NCBI RefSeq assembly: GCF_004362515.1
Contig: NZ_SNXU01000001.1
Location: forward strand, 4,216,001 to 4,280,000
Direction of reading: 5' to 3'
Origin: Actinokineospora alba
GTDB lineage: Bacteria; Actinomycetota; Actinomycetes; Mycobacteriales; Pseudonocardiaceae
DNA length: 64,000 bases
The notes under the pieces are model-generated. The model was not told where the DNA came from and did not search any database. It was given only the letters and a program-made list of their open reading frames with translations. The position numbers were made by a program, and so were the translations under genes. Positions within the stretch are counted from its first letter, which is position 1. Every line of letters starts with the position of its first letter. Shown here piece by piece: positions 49,866 through 58,690 of this stretch.

Positions 49866-51458
49866 GTGTCATCGACACGGAAGCGCTGGATTCTGTCCAT
49901 AGGGGCCTTGGCGGTGATCGCGTGCCTGGGCGCCGCCATCTATGTGTTGATGCCGCGACAACGCGGACCGCAGGCCGTCGCGGGCACGCAGACGTCATCG
50001 GCGCAGCCGACGATGACCGCACTGCAGGTCGGCGACCGGTTCCTCAAGTCGCTCGCCGCGCAGGAGATGGTCACCGCGGCGAGCATGACCTCGGACCGTG
50101 ACGGTGCCTCGCGGGTGTTGACCAGCGTCAAGACCATGCTGGGGGCGTCGAAGGTCGCCACGGCGTGGACGAACCAGGCCGCACCCGCCGCGGACGCGAC
50201 CGAGGTCGCCCAGCAGTTCCAGATCAGCTGGACCTTGGGTGCCGACCAGGTGTGGACGTACCCGAGCGCGTTGACCATGGAACGCGCCGCCGCGGGCTGG
50301 CGGGTCCGCTGGGACCCGACCATCGTGCATCCCAAGCTGACGCCCGGTCACTCCCTCGGCGTGCGCCAGCCCGCCGCCGCGTCGAACGCCGTCCTCGACC
50401 GCGACGGCAAGCCACTGGACCCCACAGCCGCGCCACTGCTGGCGAGCGCGATCAAGAACCAGGTTCAGCCGCCCGGCACCCCCGCCGCCGGGCGGGTTGT
50501 GCTGCTCGACAAGGCGGGCGCCGAAGTCGAGAACCTCTTCGGCGTCGAAGCCAAACCCACCCCGCCCGTCACCGCGACGCTGAGCGCGGCCACCCAGAAG
50601 GCCGCCCAGGCCGCCGTGGACTCGGTCCCGGGCGCCGCCATCGTGGTCGCCATCCAGCCGTCGACCGGCGGCATCCTCGCCGTCGCGCAGAACGCGGCTG
50701 CCGGGAGCAGCCCGAAGGCACTCAACGGCCTCTACCCGCCGGGCTCCACGTTCAAGGTCGTCACCGCCGCCGCGCTCCTCGACGCGGGCAAAGCCGGTAT
50801 CGACACCGTCGTGCCGTGCCCCGGCAGGCAGACCATCGGCACGCGCAGCATCAAGAACGCCGACTTCGAACTCCCCGACGGCCCGCTGCGCACGGCTTTC
50901 GCCCAGTCCTGCAACACCACGTTCGCCGCACTGGCCGCCGACCTGTCGTCCGGTTCGCTGCCAGCCGCGGCCGCCCAGTTCGGCTTCGCGGCGGACTTCG
51001 AGATCCCCGGCATCAGCACCCAGACCGGCCGCGTCGAGTCTGCCCGCGGCATCCCTGAGCAGGTGGAGAACAGCATCGGGCAGGGCACGGTCCAGGCCAG
51101 CCCGTTCGGGCTCGCCCTGATGACTGCCACCGTGGCCAAGGGATCGGCGGTCACCCCGCGGCTGTTCACCGGCGTGGACACCGTCGTGAAGACCGGCTAC
51201 CAGGGCCCGCCGGCGGCCACCGTCAAGTCCCTGCGCACCATGATGCGCGAGGTCGTGACGGTCGGCCGAGCCAAGGCACTGTCCAAGTACGGCGCCGTGG
51301 CGGGCAAGACCGGGACCGCCCAGTTCGGCGACGGCACCCGCTCACACGGCTGGTTCGCGGGCTATCGAGGGGATGTCGCGTTCGCGGTGCTGGTGGAGGA
51401 CGCGGGCTCAGCCGCGCCCGCCGTAGCGGTAGCGGGAACGTTCCTGGAAGGGACCTGA
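49866..51458 (+). CDS. Penicillin-binding protein, class B with NTF2-like N-domain
   Basis: The 530-residue protein has a membrane helix (WILSIGALAVIACLGAAIYV) near the N-terminus, an NTF2/MecA-like domain (residues ~45-160), and a transpeptidase domain with S294-T-F-K, S348-C-N and K481-T-G. It resembles class B PBPs with a MecA-type N-domain, some of which have low beta-lactam affinity. GTG 49866 is given as the start; GTG 49845 in the same frame would add seven residues. It is monocistronic and is followed by repeats. Confidence 0.88.
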   Translation: MSSTRKRWILSIGALAVIACLGAAIYVLMPRQRGPQAVAGTQTSSAQPTMTALQVGDRFLKSLAAQEMVTAASMTSDRDGASRVLTSVKTMLGASKVATAWTNQAAPAADATEVAQQFQISWTLGADQVWTYPSALTMERAAAGWRVRWDPTIVHPKLTPGHSLGVRQPAAASNAVLDRDGKPLDPTAAPLLASAIKNQVQPPGTPAAGRVVLLDKAGAEVENLFGVEAKPTPPVTATLSAATQKAAQAAVDSVPGAAIVVAIQPSTGGILAVAQNAAAGSSPKALNGLYPPGSTFKVVTAAALLDAGKAGIDTVVPCPGRQTIGTRSIKNADFELPDGPLRTAFAQSCNTTFAALAADLSSGSLPAAAAQFGFAADFEIPGISTQTGRVESARGIPEQVENSIGQGTVQASPFGLALMTATVAKGSAVTPRLFTGVDTVVKTGYQGPPAATVKSLRTMMREVVTVGRAKALSKYGAVAGKTGTAQFGDGTRSHGWFAGYRGDVAFAVLVEDAGSAAPAVAVAGTFLEGT

Positions 51459-51463
51459 CTCGG

Positions 51464-51665
51464 CCGCCTCCCCGGGATTTTGACGGTTGGCCACCTTTCT
51501 GGTGCTGGTGAGGATTGCTAGGGAACCGTGGTCCGGTTGTGTGGCGGTCTCCTTGGGGTGCGGTTGGTGGGGGCGTGGTCGGGTTGTGTGACGGTCTCCT
51601 TGGGTGCGGTTGGTGGGGGCCGTAGTCGGTCATGGCCCCCGTGGGTGCGGTTGGATCGCGCCGGA
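51464..51665. repeat. Dispersed intergenic repeat, family 2, member C with internal triplication
   Basis: It starts shortly after the PBP stop with GCCGCCTCCCCGGGATTTTG and TTGGCCACCTTT, like member B. Three imperfect ~46-bp units follow, beginning near 51526, 51571 and 51619, each with the pattern CGTGGTC-GGTTGTGTG-CGGTCTCCTTGGG-TGCGGTTGG. The same block occurs singly in member B (CGTGGTCGGCTGTCG...CGGTCCCCTTAGGTGCGG). Confidence 0.65.
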
Positions 51666-51764
51666 GGCTTGGCCCCGACACGTGATCGTGCGGCTGAGTC
51701 TCCCTCCGGGCAGGTGAGGCCGACAGTGACCATGGGCCGGTGAGCATCGCGAATGTCGAACTCG

Positions 51765-51890
51765 CTTGCCGGACGGGGCGACTCGCTTGCCGGAGGGGGC
51801 GACTCGCTTGCCGGACGGGGCAACTCACTTGCCGGAGGGGGCGACTCATTTGCCGGAGGGGGCGACTCGCTTGCCGGAGGGGGCGACTCG
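51765..51890. repeat. 21-bp tandem repeat, six units
   Basis: Six units of CTTGCCGGAGGGGGCGACTC plus one base run from 51765 to 51890 with few substitutions. All six frames stay open across it. No start, domain or codon bias supports a protein. Confidence 0.92.
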
Positions 51891-52454
51891 CGGGGTGGGT
51901 GCGGGGCTTGCGGCGTTTGCTGGCGGTGGGAGGGGGTTCGGTTTGGCCCGGCAAGCGATCTGCGGCTTGGGCATGCCGGGAGTGCCGGCGGAGTTCACCG
52001 GCAGGGGGCGGTGTGGGGTTGCGGGTGGTGCACCACGCGGGCGAGTGCGGCGGTCCGGACAGCGTTAGGCAAGGCGGAAACGGGCAGATCGGGTTTGGCC
52101 GGGGCCGCGGAATCTGTAGCGGATTCCGTCGGTTCGGCGCCCGGGGTGGAGCGAAGGTGCGACCGGTCAGGTTTCGGCCGGGCTGGTTGCCCGGGGTCGT
52201 CCAGTCGGTCGGGTGGGATCGGTGGTGGAGGGATCAGCAGCGGCTATCGGCGTTCGCTCGGGTGTGTTCGGCGATGTTCGAGCGAGGGATTAGGCCGATG
52301 CCACACCCTTGATTCCTTGTCTCGCAATGGTTCCTGGTTTGCCTCCTGATCTCCGCACCGCAAGATTAGCCGCAGGCGCTGCCGCCGTCATTGCCCCTTT
52401 AGCATGGGGATGGACGTTTGACGGGCGTCAAGATCTGTGCAGGCAACCAGTCCA
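51891..52454. other. Intergenic region without recognisable gene
   Basis: The stretch between the 21-bp array and the end of the minus-strand membrane protein gene holds only short unsupported open frames. A small hairpin TTGACGGGCGTCAA near 52419-52432 may help terminate the minus-strand gene. Confidence 0.5.
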
Positions 52455-53888
52455 CTATGGACGACCGCGAACCTCCACCCGCGTCTCGCCCGAGCCGAAC
52501 ACCGCCACCACCTTGCTGTGGTCCACCGCGCTCGCGAGCCCCGGGCGGACGTCGATCTCCTGGCGCAGCGCCGGGGTGAGCAGCAGCCATGATTGGGCCA
52601 GACAGGTGTCGACGCACTCGTCCGGTCGGGTGGTGGCGGTTATCGGCCGTCCGTCGAGAACCAGTTCCACCCAAGTCGAATCGTCGGTCAATATCCGCGC
52701 CTCGGGCAGATTCACCCGCAGCCAGGTCGCCGCCGCGGCGGCCGGGGCGATGTCGGGCCGCTCGGTCGCGCCGACCGGGCTCGCCCACGCGGGGATCGCG
52801 AACGCCGCCACGGTCACCGCGAGCGCCGCCGTGGGCACCAGGAACGGTCGGACCAGCTGGTGCCTGCCGACCCGTTCGCGGTGCGTGATGCCGAGTTCCA
52901 CGGTCCCGGCGATCAGCAGCGCGGCCAGCGGCGGCACCACGGTCAGGGCGGCGGTTCCGGGGCCGCCGGGGATCAGCGCGGTCATGATCAGGGTGAGGAC
53001 GCCGACGGCGAGCGGGCGCAGCCGGTAGGAGAACAGGGCGCCGCAGGCGGCGAAGACGGCGGTGGCGGCCAGGACCGGGTCCATGCCCACCCAGTGCGCC
53101 GGGACGGGACCGTCGCCGGTCAGGTATACGCCGTTGAGGACCGACGTGGTGCCCAGGCCGATGCCGACGCCGAGGGTGAACAGCGAGGCCACCATCAGTG
53201 ACAAGCGCTTGCGCCTGCGCCGCCAGATCAGCCAGGCGCCGGTGGGAACCAGGGCCAGGGTGACCGGGGCGGTGATCACCGCGATGACCAGGAACGCCGT
53301 GGCCCACAGGTCCGGGGCGAGCGAGCGGTGCCGGTTGTGCGTCCACAGCAATCCGAGTCCGGCCAGGGCCCACGGCATGGCCACGTTCTCCGGCCGGACG
53401 GCGGTCTGCATGGAGATCGCCAGCGGTGAGAGCGCCACCATGCCGACCGCCGCGGCGGCGGTCCACCGCGACAGCGACATGCGGCGGGCGAAGAGCCACA
53501 CGAGCAGGGCGCAGCAGGCGGAGGCGAACAGGATCGACTCGCGGACGGCGGCGGTGCCGGTCGCGTGCCGGGCGAAGGCGTCGGTCACGGCGGTGTAGCC
53601 GCCGATCTGTAACCAGGCCAGCGGCGCCGCCGTGGCGCCGAGCGGGTCGAGCAGCTTGCCGAGTTCGGCCACGGCGTAGACCTGGGCCACGTGCTGTGCT
53701 TCGACGGGTTGGGCGGGGGACTGGAGCATCCCCGCCCGGAGGGCGGCGATCAGCCCGGCCAAGCCGAGCGGGACGATGAGTCGGAATAACGCCCGGCCCG
53801 CGGTCGCTGCCCGTTCTTCGGCGCGCAAGCGCCAGGAACGCGCGATGAGGCGGACCGAGGAGAGGGCACTCCATCGGTGTGCGGTCAT
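52455..53888 (-). CDS. Polytopic membrane protein, glycosyltransferase-like (GT-C type)
   Basis: The 477-residue protein has about ten membrane helices after a basic N-terminus and a soluble C-terminal domain (residues ~385-477). The layout (early extracytoplasmic loop, many helices, C-terminal periplasmic domain) resembles GT-C glycosyltransferases such as PMT-like proteins, but the usual acidic DE/DD motif in the first loop is not clear. ATG 53888 is chosen; longer in-frame starts up to 54032 lack a ribosome binding site. It is a single gene. Role in sugar transfer to envelope polymers is a guess. Confidence 0.65.
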   Translation of the reverse strand: MTAHRWSALSSVRLIARSWRLRAEERAATAGRALFRLIVPLGLAGLIAALRAGMLQSPAQPVEAQHVAQVYAVAELGKLLDPLGATAAPLAWLQIGGYTAVTDAFARHATGTAAVRESILFASACCALLVWLFARRMSLSRWTAAAAVGMVALSPLAISMQTAVRPENVAMPWALAGLGLLWTHNRHRSLAPDLWATAFLVIAVITAPVTLALVPTGAWLIWRRRRKRLSLMVASLFTLGVGIGLGTTSVLNGVYLTGDGPVPAHWVGMDPVLAATAVFAACGALFSYRLRPLAVGVLTLIMTALIPGGPGTAALTVVPPLAALLIAGTVELGITHRERVGRHQLVRPFLVPTAALAVTVAAFAIPAWASPVGATERPDIAPAAAAATWLRVNLPEARILTDDSTWVELVLDGRPITATTRPDECVDTCLAQSWLLLTPALRQEIDVRPGLASAVDHSKVVAVFGSGETRVEVRGRP

Positions 53889-54103
53889 CTGGTTGCCTGC
53901 TCGGCGATCCGGCACTGGGCCGGATGCGAGCGGAGCCTCCTTCGGTGGGCGAGTCCGGCAGGGGAGTGGAGCGGTCCGTCGCACGCTGCGTTCGCCCATG
54001 TTAAACGCAGATCTTCCCCTTGCGTACTGCAACTTTCCGTAAAAGAACCATGCCGCCTTACGGGTGATGCGGGAACGCTTGATGCGCCATTCGGGTGTAG
54101 CTC

Positions 54104-54604
54104 TTAGACCGTCGTGCGGGCGCGTTTACGCGCCGCCCCATGCAGGATCCGCACCCAGGGCGACCACTTCGCGCGCCGAGCGGGAGGGTGTCCGACGGAG
54201 TCCGCGGCGCGGTCGAGCAGGTCCTCCAGGAGCGCGTCGTGCAGCCACCGCACGGCCAGCGGCCAGAGGAGGTGGCCGATTCCGTTGGGGCGCGCGCTGA
54301 TGACGTGCCGCAGCACGCAGGAGTCCGGAGTCGGGCCGTCGAGCACGTCGAGAGTGTGCGTGCCCCGCAGCGGGCCGGGGATGAAGGTGAACTCGACCAG
54401 TTCGCCGGGCTGGTAAGCGGTGCAGGTGTAGCGGATGTCCGCGTGCCCACCGGTGGCGCCCACCGAGAGCGGTCGGTCGAACCGCACGGGCGGCCAGGCG
54501 TCGACAGGCCACAGCGGGCTTTCGTCGCCCGTGATCCGGTCGATGAGCCCGCCCATGGTCGAGCGGCTCACGGGGAATTCTCGTTGGTGCACATTGTGAA
54601 TCAT
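54104..54604 (-). CDS. SRPBCC (START-like) family protein
   Basis: The 166-residue protein shows the SRPBCC fold: an N-terminal beta strand with HQREFPVS, a central ATGGHADIRYTCTAYQPGE strand pair and a long C-terminal helix (WLHDALLEDLLDRAAD). Such proteins bind a hydrophobic ligand in a deep cavity. ATG 54604 is chosen because GGAAGG sits 8 bases upstream. It is divergent from a TetR regulator with shared operators, so it is probably induced by the TetR ligand. Confidence 0.8.
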   Translation of the reverse strand: MIHNVHQREFPVSRSTMGGLIDRITGDESPLWPVDAWPPVRFDRPLSVGATGGHADIRYTCTAYQPGELVEFTFIPGPLRGTHTLDVLDGPTPDSCVLRHVISARPNGIGHLLWPLAVRWLHDALLEDLLDRAADSVGHPPARRAKWSPWVRILHGAARKRARTTV

Positions 54605-54617
54605 CGCCACAGCCTTC

Positions 54618-54658
54618 CGTACGGAACCGTATGGTACTCAGCGTACGGTAGCGTATGG
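54618..54658. promoter_or_regulatory. TetR operator array and divergent promoters
   Basis: CGTACGG/CGTATGG occurs four times, at 54618, 54628, 54642 and 54652, as two pairs each spaced 10 bp. On the plus strand TAGCGT (54649-54654) is a -10 box for tetR; on the minus strand TACCAT (54636-54631) can serve the SRPBCC gene. Operators overlap both -10 boxes, so the TetR protein should repress both genes. Confidence 0.72.
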
Positions 54659-55233
54659 GTGTGCCGACGAGAAGGACGAAGGACGACTGGACGGCGATCG
54701 CGCTCGAGGCGATCGCCGAAGGCGGCGCGGCCGCGGTCGCCGTCGAACCGCTCGCCGCTCGCGTCGGCACCACGAAAGGCAGTCTCTACTGGCATTTCCC
54801 GACCCGGGACGCGCTGCTCGAAGCCGCGCTCGCCAGGTGGGAACGCGAGCACACAGAGACTGTGATCGGCTTGGCCGACCAGGGTGCCACCGCCGAGGAG
54901 CGGCTGCGGTTGCTCTTCAGCACCATCCTCGCGGGCGACCACGCCGTCGACATCGAGTTGGCACTGCTGGCCTCCACCGCCGATCCCGTGGTCTCGGCGG
55001 CGGTGTCGCGGGTGACCGAACGCCGGATCGCCTATCTGGTCACGCAGTTCGCGGATCTCGGCTTCGCCCGCACCATGGCGCGCCGACGCGCCGTCTTCGC
55101 GTACTCCGCCTACCTCGGGCAGGCTCAGCTGATGCGCGTGGCGCCGGAGATGCTGCCCCGCTCGGCGTCGAGCAAGCGCGCCTACATCGACGACGTGCTG
55201 CGGGTCATCCTCGTGCCGCCGGCGGAGCGCTGA
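54655..55233 (+). CDS. TetR/AcrR-family transcriptional regulator
   Basis: The 192-residue protein has an N-terminal TetR helix-turn-helix (IALEAIAEGGAAAVAVEPLA ... GTTKGSLYWHFPTRDALLEA) and an all-helical ligand domain. ATG 54655 or GTG 54661 may be the start; the GTG lies 6 nt after a TAGCGT -10 box, suggesting a leaderless message. It should autoregulate and control the divergent SRPBCC gene. Its stop overlaps the DUF167 gene start (TGATG). Confidence 0.88.
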   Translation: MGVPTRRTKDDWTAIALEAIAEGGAAAVAVEPLAARVGTTKGSLYWHFPTRDALLEAALARWEREHTETVIGLADQGATAEERLRLLFSTILAGDHAVDIELALLASTADPVVSAAVSRVTERRIAYLVTQFADLGFARTMARRRAVFAYSAYLGQAQLMRVAPEMLPRSASSKRAYIDDVLRVILVPPAER

Positions 55234-55508
55234 TGGTGTTCCGCTTCGGGGTCCGGGTCAAGCCGGGCGCGCGCAAGTCCAAGGTCGGCGGTCGGTGGAC
55301 CGACGCGCTGGTCGTGGCCGTCGCCGCGCCCGCGGTCGAGGGCAAGGCGAACGAGGCGGTGCGCCGCGCGCTCGCCGCGGCTTTCGGTGTGCGCCGCCAG
55401 GACATCCACATCGTGACGGGGGACCGCGGCCGGGACAAGGTCGTCGAGATCGATCCCCCTCCCGACGACGCGAAATCCACTCTGGACCGGCTGCTCGACG
55501 AGCGGTGA
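55233..55508 (+). CDS. DUF167/YggU-family small protein
   Basis: The 91-residue protein carries the YggU signature (VRVKPGARKSKV ... APAVEGKANEAV ... VTGDRGRDKVVEI). It is widespread in bacteria and eukaryotes, with no firm function. It is coupled to the TetR gene by a TGATG overlap and followed 73 bp later by the antiporter gene. Confidence 0.9.
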   Translation: MVFRFGVRVKPGARKSKVGGRWTDALVVAVAAPAVEGKANEAVRRALAAAFGVRRQDIHIVTGDRGRDKVVEIDPPPDDAKSTLDRLLDER

Positions 55509-55581
55509 CGCGGGACTGGTTGTCGAAAGACGCCGGCGATCCCGCGGCAGGGGAGAATGCGTCTGACAACGTGGAGGTAGC

Positions 55582-57063
55582 GTGGCTGACCTGACCTTGG
55601 CGCTCGGCATCGGAGCGGCCGTGATCCTCGCGGCCGTGCTCGCGGTGCGCGTGTCGGTGAAGGTCGGTCTGCCCTCGCTGCTGCTCTACCTCGGGATCGG
55701 TGTCCTCCTCGGCGAAGCGGGCTTCGGCATCGAGTTCTCCAACGCCGATCTCACGCAGGCGCTCGGCTTGGCCGCGCTGGTCCTCATCCTGACCGAGGGT
55801 GGCCTCACCACGCGCTGGGACGAGGTGAAACCCGCGCTGTGGCCCGGAATCGCACTGTCCACAGTGGCGGTCGTGATCAGCGTCGGGGTCGCCGGGGCGA
55901 TGCTGCACTGGATCCTCGGCCTGGACTGGCGGATGGCCATGCTCTGGGGCGCAGTGCTGGCCTCCACCGACGCCGCGGCCGTGTTCAGCGTCCTGCGCAA
56001 CCTGTCGGTCACCCGTCGGCTCGTCGGCTCGTTGGAGCTGGAGTCCGGCATGAACGACGCGCCCTGCTACATCGCGGTCGTGCTGCTCGCCTCGACCGAC
56101 CCGGTCACCTGGACGCTGCCGCTCACCCTCGCCTACGAGCTCGGCGTCGGCGCGGTGATCGGCCTCGGACTCGGCTGGCTCGGCACGCACGCCCTGCGCC
56201 GGGCCGCCCTGCCCGCGACCGGCCTGTACCCGCTCGCGACGGTCGCCGTGTGCATCCTGGCGTTCGCGGGCGGGCAGGCCGCGCACGCCTCCGGCCTGCT
56301 CGCCACCTACATCGCGGGCCTGGTGCTGGGCAACTCCAAGCTGCCGCACCGGGCCGACACCGTCTCCTTCGCCGAAGGTCTCGGCTGGCTCGCCCAGATC
56401 GGCCTGTTCGTCCTGCTCGGGCTGTTCGCCTCACCGTCGCGGCTGCTCGACGCGATCGTGCCCGGGCTGGTGGCCGGGGCGGTGGTCACCCTCCTGGCGA
56501 GACCCCTGTCCGTGCTGATCTCCACCACGCCATTCCGTGTGCCGTGGCGAGAACAGGTGTTCCTCTCCTGGGCGGGACTGCGCGGTGCGGTGCCGATCGT
56601 GCTCGCGATGATCCCGCTGTCGCAGGGCGTTCCCGGCGCCACCCAGCTGGTCGACGCGGTGTTCGTGCTGGTCATCGTGCTCACGCTGGTGCAGGGCAGC
56701 ACCCTCGGGCTGCTGGCGCGCGTCCTCAAGCTCGACCCGGGGGCGAAGCCGAAGGAGGTCGAGGTGGACGTCGCCACCCTCGACGAGCTCGACGCCGAAC
56801 TGCTGCAGGTGACCATCCCGCCCGGCTCGAAGCTGCACGGCGTCTACCTGGCCGAGTTGCGGCTCCCGCCGGGCGCCACCGTCAGCCTGGTCGCCCGGGA
56901 AGGCAAGGGCTTCACACCCGGCCCCACCACCCGGCTGCAGGAGGGCGACCAGATCCTCGTGGTCACCACCCAGGCGGTGCGCTCGGCCACCGAGACCCGG
57001 ATCCGCGCGGTCGACCGGGCAGGCCGCTACGCCCGCTGGAAGGGCGAATCCGGCAAGGACTAG
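55582..57063 (+). CDS. Cation/proton antiporter with C-terminal TrkA-C domain
   Basis: The 493-residue protein has about twelve membrane helices of the CPA1/NhaP type followed by a cytoplasmic RCK_C/TrkA_C domain (residues ~395-480, HGVYLAELRLPPGATVSLVARE). The transport-site acidic residues are in ASTDAAAVFSVLR and ESGMNDAPCYIAV. Such proteins exchange K+ or Na+ for protons, with gating by nucleotide ligands. GTG 55582 follows GTGGAGGTAGC. Confidence 0.9.
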   Translation: MADLTLALGIGAAVILAAVLAVRVSVKVGLPSLLLYLGIGVLLGEAGFGIEFSNADLTQALGLAALVLILTEGGLTTRWDEVKPALWPGIALSTVAVVISVGVAGAMLHWILGLDWRMAMLWGAVLASTDAAAVFSVLRNLSVTRRLVGSLELESGMNDAPCYIAVVLLASTDPVTWTLPLTLAYELGVGAVIGLGLGWLGTHALRRAALPATGLYPLATVAVCILAFAGGQAAHASGLLATYIAGLVLGNSKLPHRADTVSFAEGLGWLAQIGLFVLLGLFASPSRLLDAIVPGLVAGAVVTLLARPLSVLISTTPFRVPWREQVFLSWAGLRGAVPIVLAMIPLSQGVPGATQLVDAVFVLVIVLTLVQGSTLGLLARVLKLDPGAKPKEVEVDVATLDELDAELLQVTIPPGSKLHGVYLAELRLPPGATVSLVAREGKGFTPGPTTRLQEGDQILVVTTQAVRSATETRIRAVDRAGRYARWKGESGKD

Positions 57064-57110
57064 TCCGCCTCCCGGGAAGTTGTGTTGGGGTCGCCTGGCG
57101 GGCTCCCAGG
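57064..57110. repeat. Dispersed intergenic repeat, family 2, member D (short)
   Basis: Directly after the antiporter TAG comes TCCGCCTCCCGGGAAGTTG and then GGGGTCGCCTGGCGGGCTCC, a shortened relative of the 5' block of members B and C (CGCCTCCCCGG, then a TTGGTCACC-like stretch). It ends before the SAM riboswitch promoter. Confidence 0.45.
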
Positions 57111-57154
57111 ATTTGGACAGTGCTGCGTGTGGGCGCGGTTGTCGGCTAGGGTCG

Positions 57155-57290
57155 AGACCAAGGTCATGAGTGTCAGCGTCAAGCCCCGGCTCGCTGACCG
57201 GCAACCCTCCTTCCGCGGTGGGGTGCCCCGGGTGAGGACCTGGCCCGTCGCGTGGTGCGAGCGGGCAAGCGCGGACCCATGCGGGTCCCA
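57155..57290 (+). promoter_or_regulatory. SAM-IV riboswitch
   Basis: The leader shows the SAM-IV/SAM-I core: GGTC (57162-57165) pairing with GACC (57237-57240), GTCAGCG (57172-57178) with CGCTGAC (57192-57198), and the conserved AAGCCCCGGC, GGCAACCC and GTGGGGTGCCCCGGGTGA blocks. The additional 3' hairpin region belongs to the SAM-IV class of actinobacteria. A -10 box TAGGGT lies at 57146-57151. High SAM should switch the downstream aminotransferase gene off. Confidence 0.85.
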
Positions 57291-57307
57291 GGACCCGGAG
57301 GCCTGCC

Positions 57308-58672
57308 TTGACGCTCGCCATCAACTTCCCGACAGCACGCACCGCTGACCCGAGTGAGTCCACCGTGCCCACAGTCGTCGGCGCCCGCCTGACCGTGCCG
57401 CTGCTCGACGGCCGCCAGGTCGGCTACGCCAATCTCGATCACGCCGCCAGCGCGCCCTGTCTGGACGCGGTGCGCGACGCCGTGGACGAGTTGCTTCCCT
57501 GGTACGCCAGCGTGCACCGCGGGGCGGGCTTCGCCTCGCAGGTGTGCACCCGGGTCTACGGGCAGGCGCGCGACACACTGCGCCGGTTCGTGGGCGCGCG
57601 CGCGACCGACGCGGTGGTCTTCACCCGCAACACCACCGACAGCCTGAACCTGCTCGCCCGCGCGCTGCCCAAGGGCACCTCGGTCGTGCTGTTCGACACC
57701 GAGCACCACGCGGCGCTGCTGCCGTGGCGCGGTCCGCGGGTCCAGAGGATCCAGACCCCCGCCAACGCGGACGCCACCATCGCCGCGCTCGACGCCGCCC
57801 TGAGCACCTGCCCGGTCGGTCCCCGGCTGGTGGTGCTCACGGCTGCGTCCAACGTCACCGGCGAGGTGTGGCCCATCGCCGAACTCGCCAAGGTCGCCCG
57901 CCGCCACGGCGCCCGGGTGGTGCTCGACGCCGCGCAGCTCGCCCCGCACCGCCCGGTCGACATCCGCGCGCTGGACGTCGACTACGTCGTCCTGTCCGGG
58001 CACAAGCTCTACGCCCCCTACGGCGCAGGCGCGCTGATCGGGCGCTCCGACTGGCTCCAGGCCGCCGAGCCGTACCTGGTCGGCGGCGGCGCGACCCGCC
58101 AGGTCGTCGACTGGGGCGACCACCTCGGCGTGTCCTGGACCGCGGTCCCCGAGCGGCACGAGGCGGGCTCGCCCAACGTCGTCGGCGTGCACGCGCTCGC
58201 GGTCGCGTGCGAGACGCTCTCGCAGAGCTGGGACGACGTCGCCGCGCACGAGCGGACCCTGCTGCGCAGGCTGCGCCAGGGCCTGGCCGGCATCCCCGGC
58301 CTGCGGGTCCTCGAGCTGTTCGGCCCTGAGCAGGACCGGGTCGGCGTGGTCAGCTTCAGCGTCGACGGCCTCGACGCGGGTCTCACCGCCGCTGTCCTGT
58401 CCGCCGAGCACGGCATCGGCGTGCGCGACGGCGCCTTCTGCGCGCACATCGCCACCCGCAGGCTCCTCGACCGCTCCGGCGCCGACCAGCAGCGGGCCGT
58501 GCGGGCCAGCCTCGGCCTCGGTTCGACCGCCGAACACGTCGACCGGCTCGTCGCTGCGCTGCGCTCGCTGGTCGCCGACGGACCGGCCTTCACCTACACG
58601 CAGGTCGACGGCCGGTGGGTGCCCGCGGCCGACGAGCGGCCGCTGCCGTCGTTCCTGCGAGAGGTGTCCTGA
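57308..58672 (+). CDS. Class V aminotransferase (cysteine desulfurase-like), SAM-regulated
   Basis: The 454-residue PLP enzyme has the class V fold with Lys in LSGHKLYAPYGAGAL and the cofactor stretch VVLDAAQLAPH. It resembles NifS/CsdA-like cysteine desulfurases, but the mobile loop with the catalytic Cys is not clearly seen. The TTG start follows CCGGAGGCC. Control by a SAM-IV riboswitch points to a role in sulphur or methionine metabolism rather than iron-sulphur assembly. An ~35-residue C-terminal extension follows the core. Confidence 0.83.
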   Translation: MTLAINFPTARTADPSESTVPTVVGARLTVPLLDGRQVGYANLDHAASAPCLDAVRDAVDELLPWYASVHRGAGFASQVCTRVYGQARDTLRRFVGARATDAVVFTRNTTDSLNLLARALPKGTSVVLFDTEHHAALLPWRGPRVQRIQTPANADATIAALDAALSTCPVGPRLVVLTAASNVTGEVWPIAELAKVARRHGARVVLDAAQLAPHRPVDIRALDVDYVVLSGHKLYAPYGAGALIGRSDWLQAAEPYLVGGGATRQVVDWGDHLGVSWTAVPERHEAGSPNVVGVHALAVACETLSQSWDDVAAHERTLLRRLRQGLAGIPGLRVLELFGPEQDRVGVVSFSVDGLDAGLTAAVLSAEHGIGVRDGAFCAHIATRRLLDRSGADQQRAVRASLGLGSTAEHVDRLVAALRSLVADGPAFTYTQVDGRWVPAADERPLPSFLREVS

Positions 58673-58690
58673 CCGGCCGCTACGCACACC

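Noticed and set aside
51765..51890. CRISPR array
   Set aside because: Units are contiguous 21-bp tandem repeats without unique spacers, and no cas gene is present in the window.
51740..52312. Plus-strand frame with CRRGRLA repeats
   Set aside because: Generated by the 21-bp array; composition is unlike real proteins and other frames are equally open.
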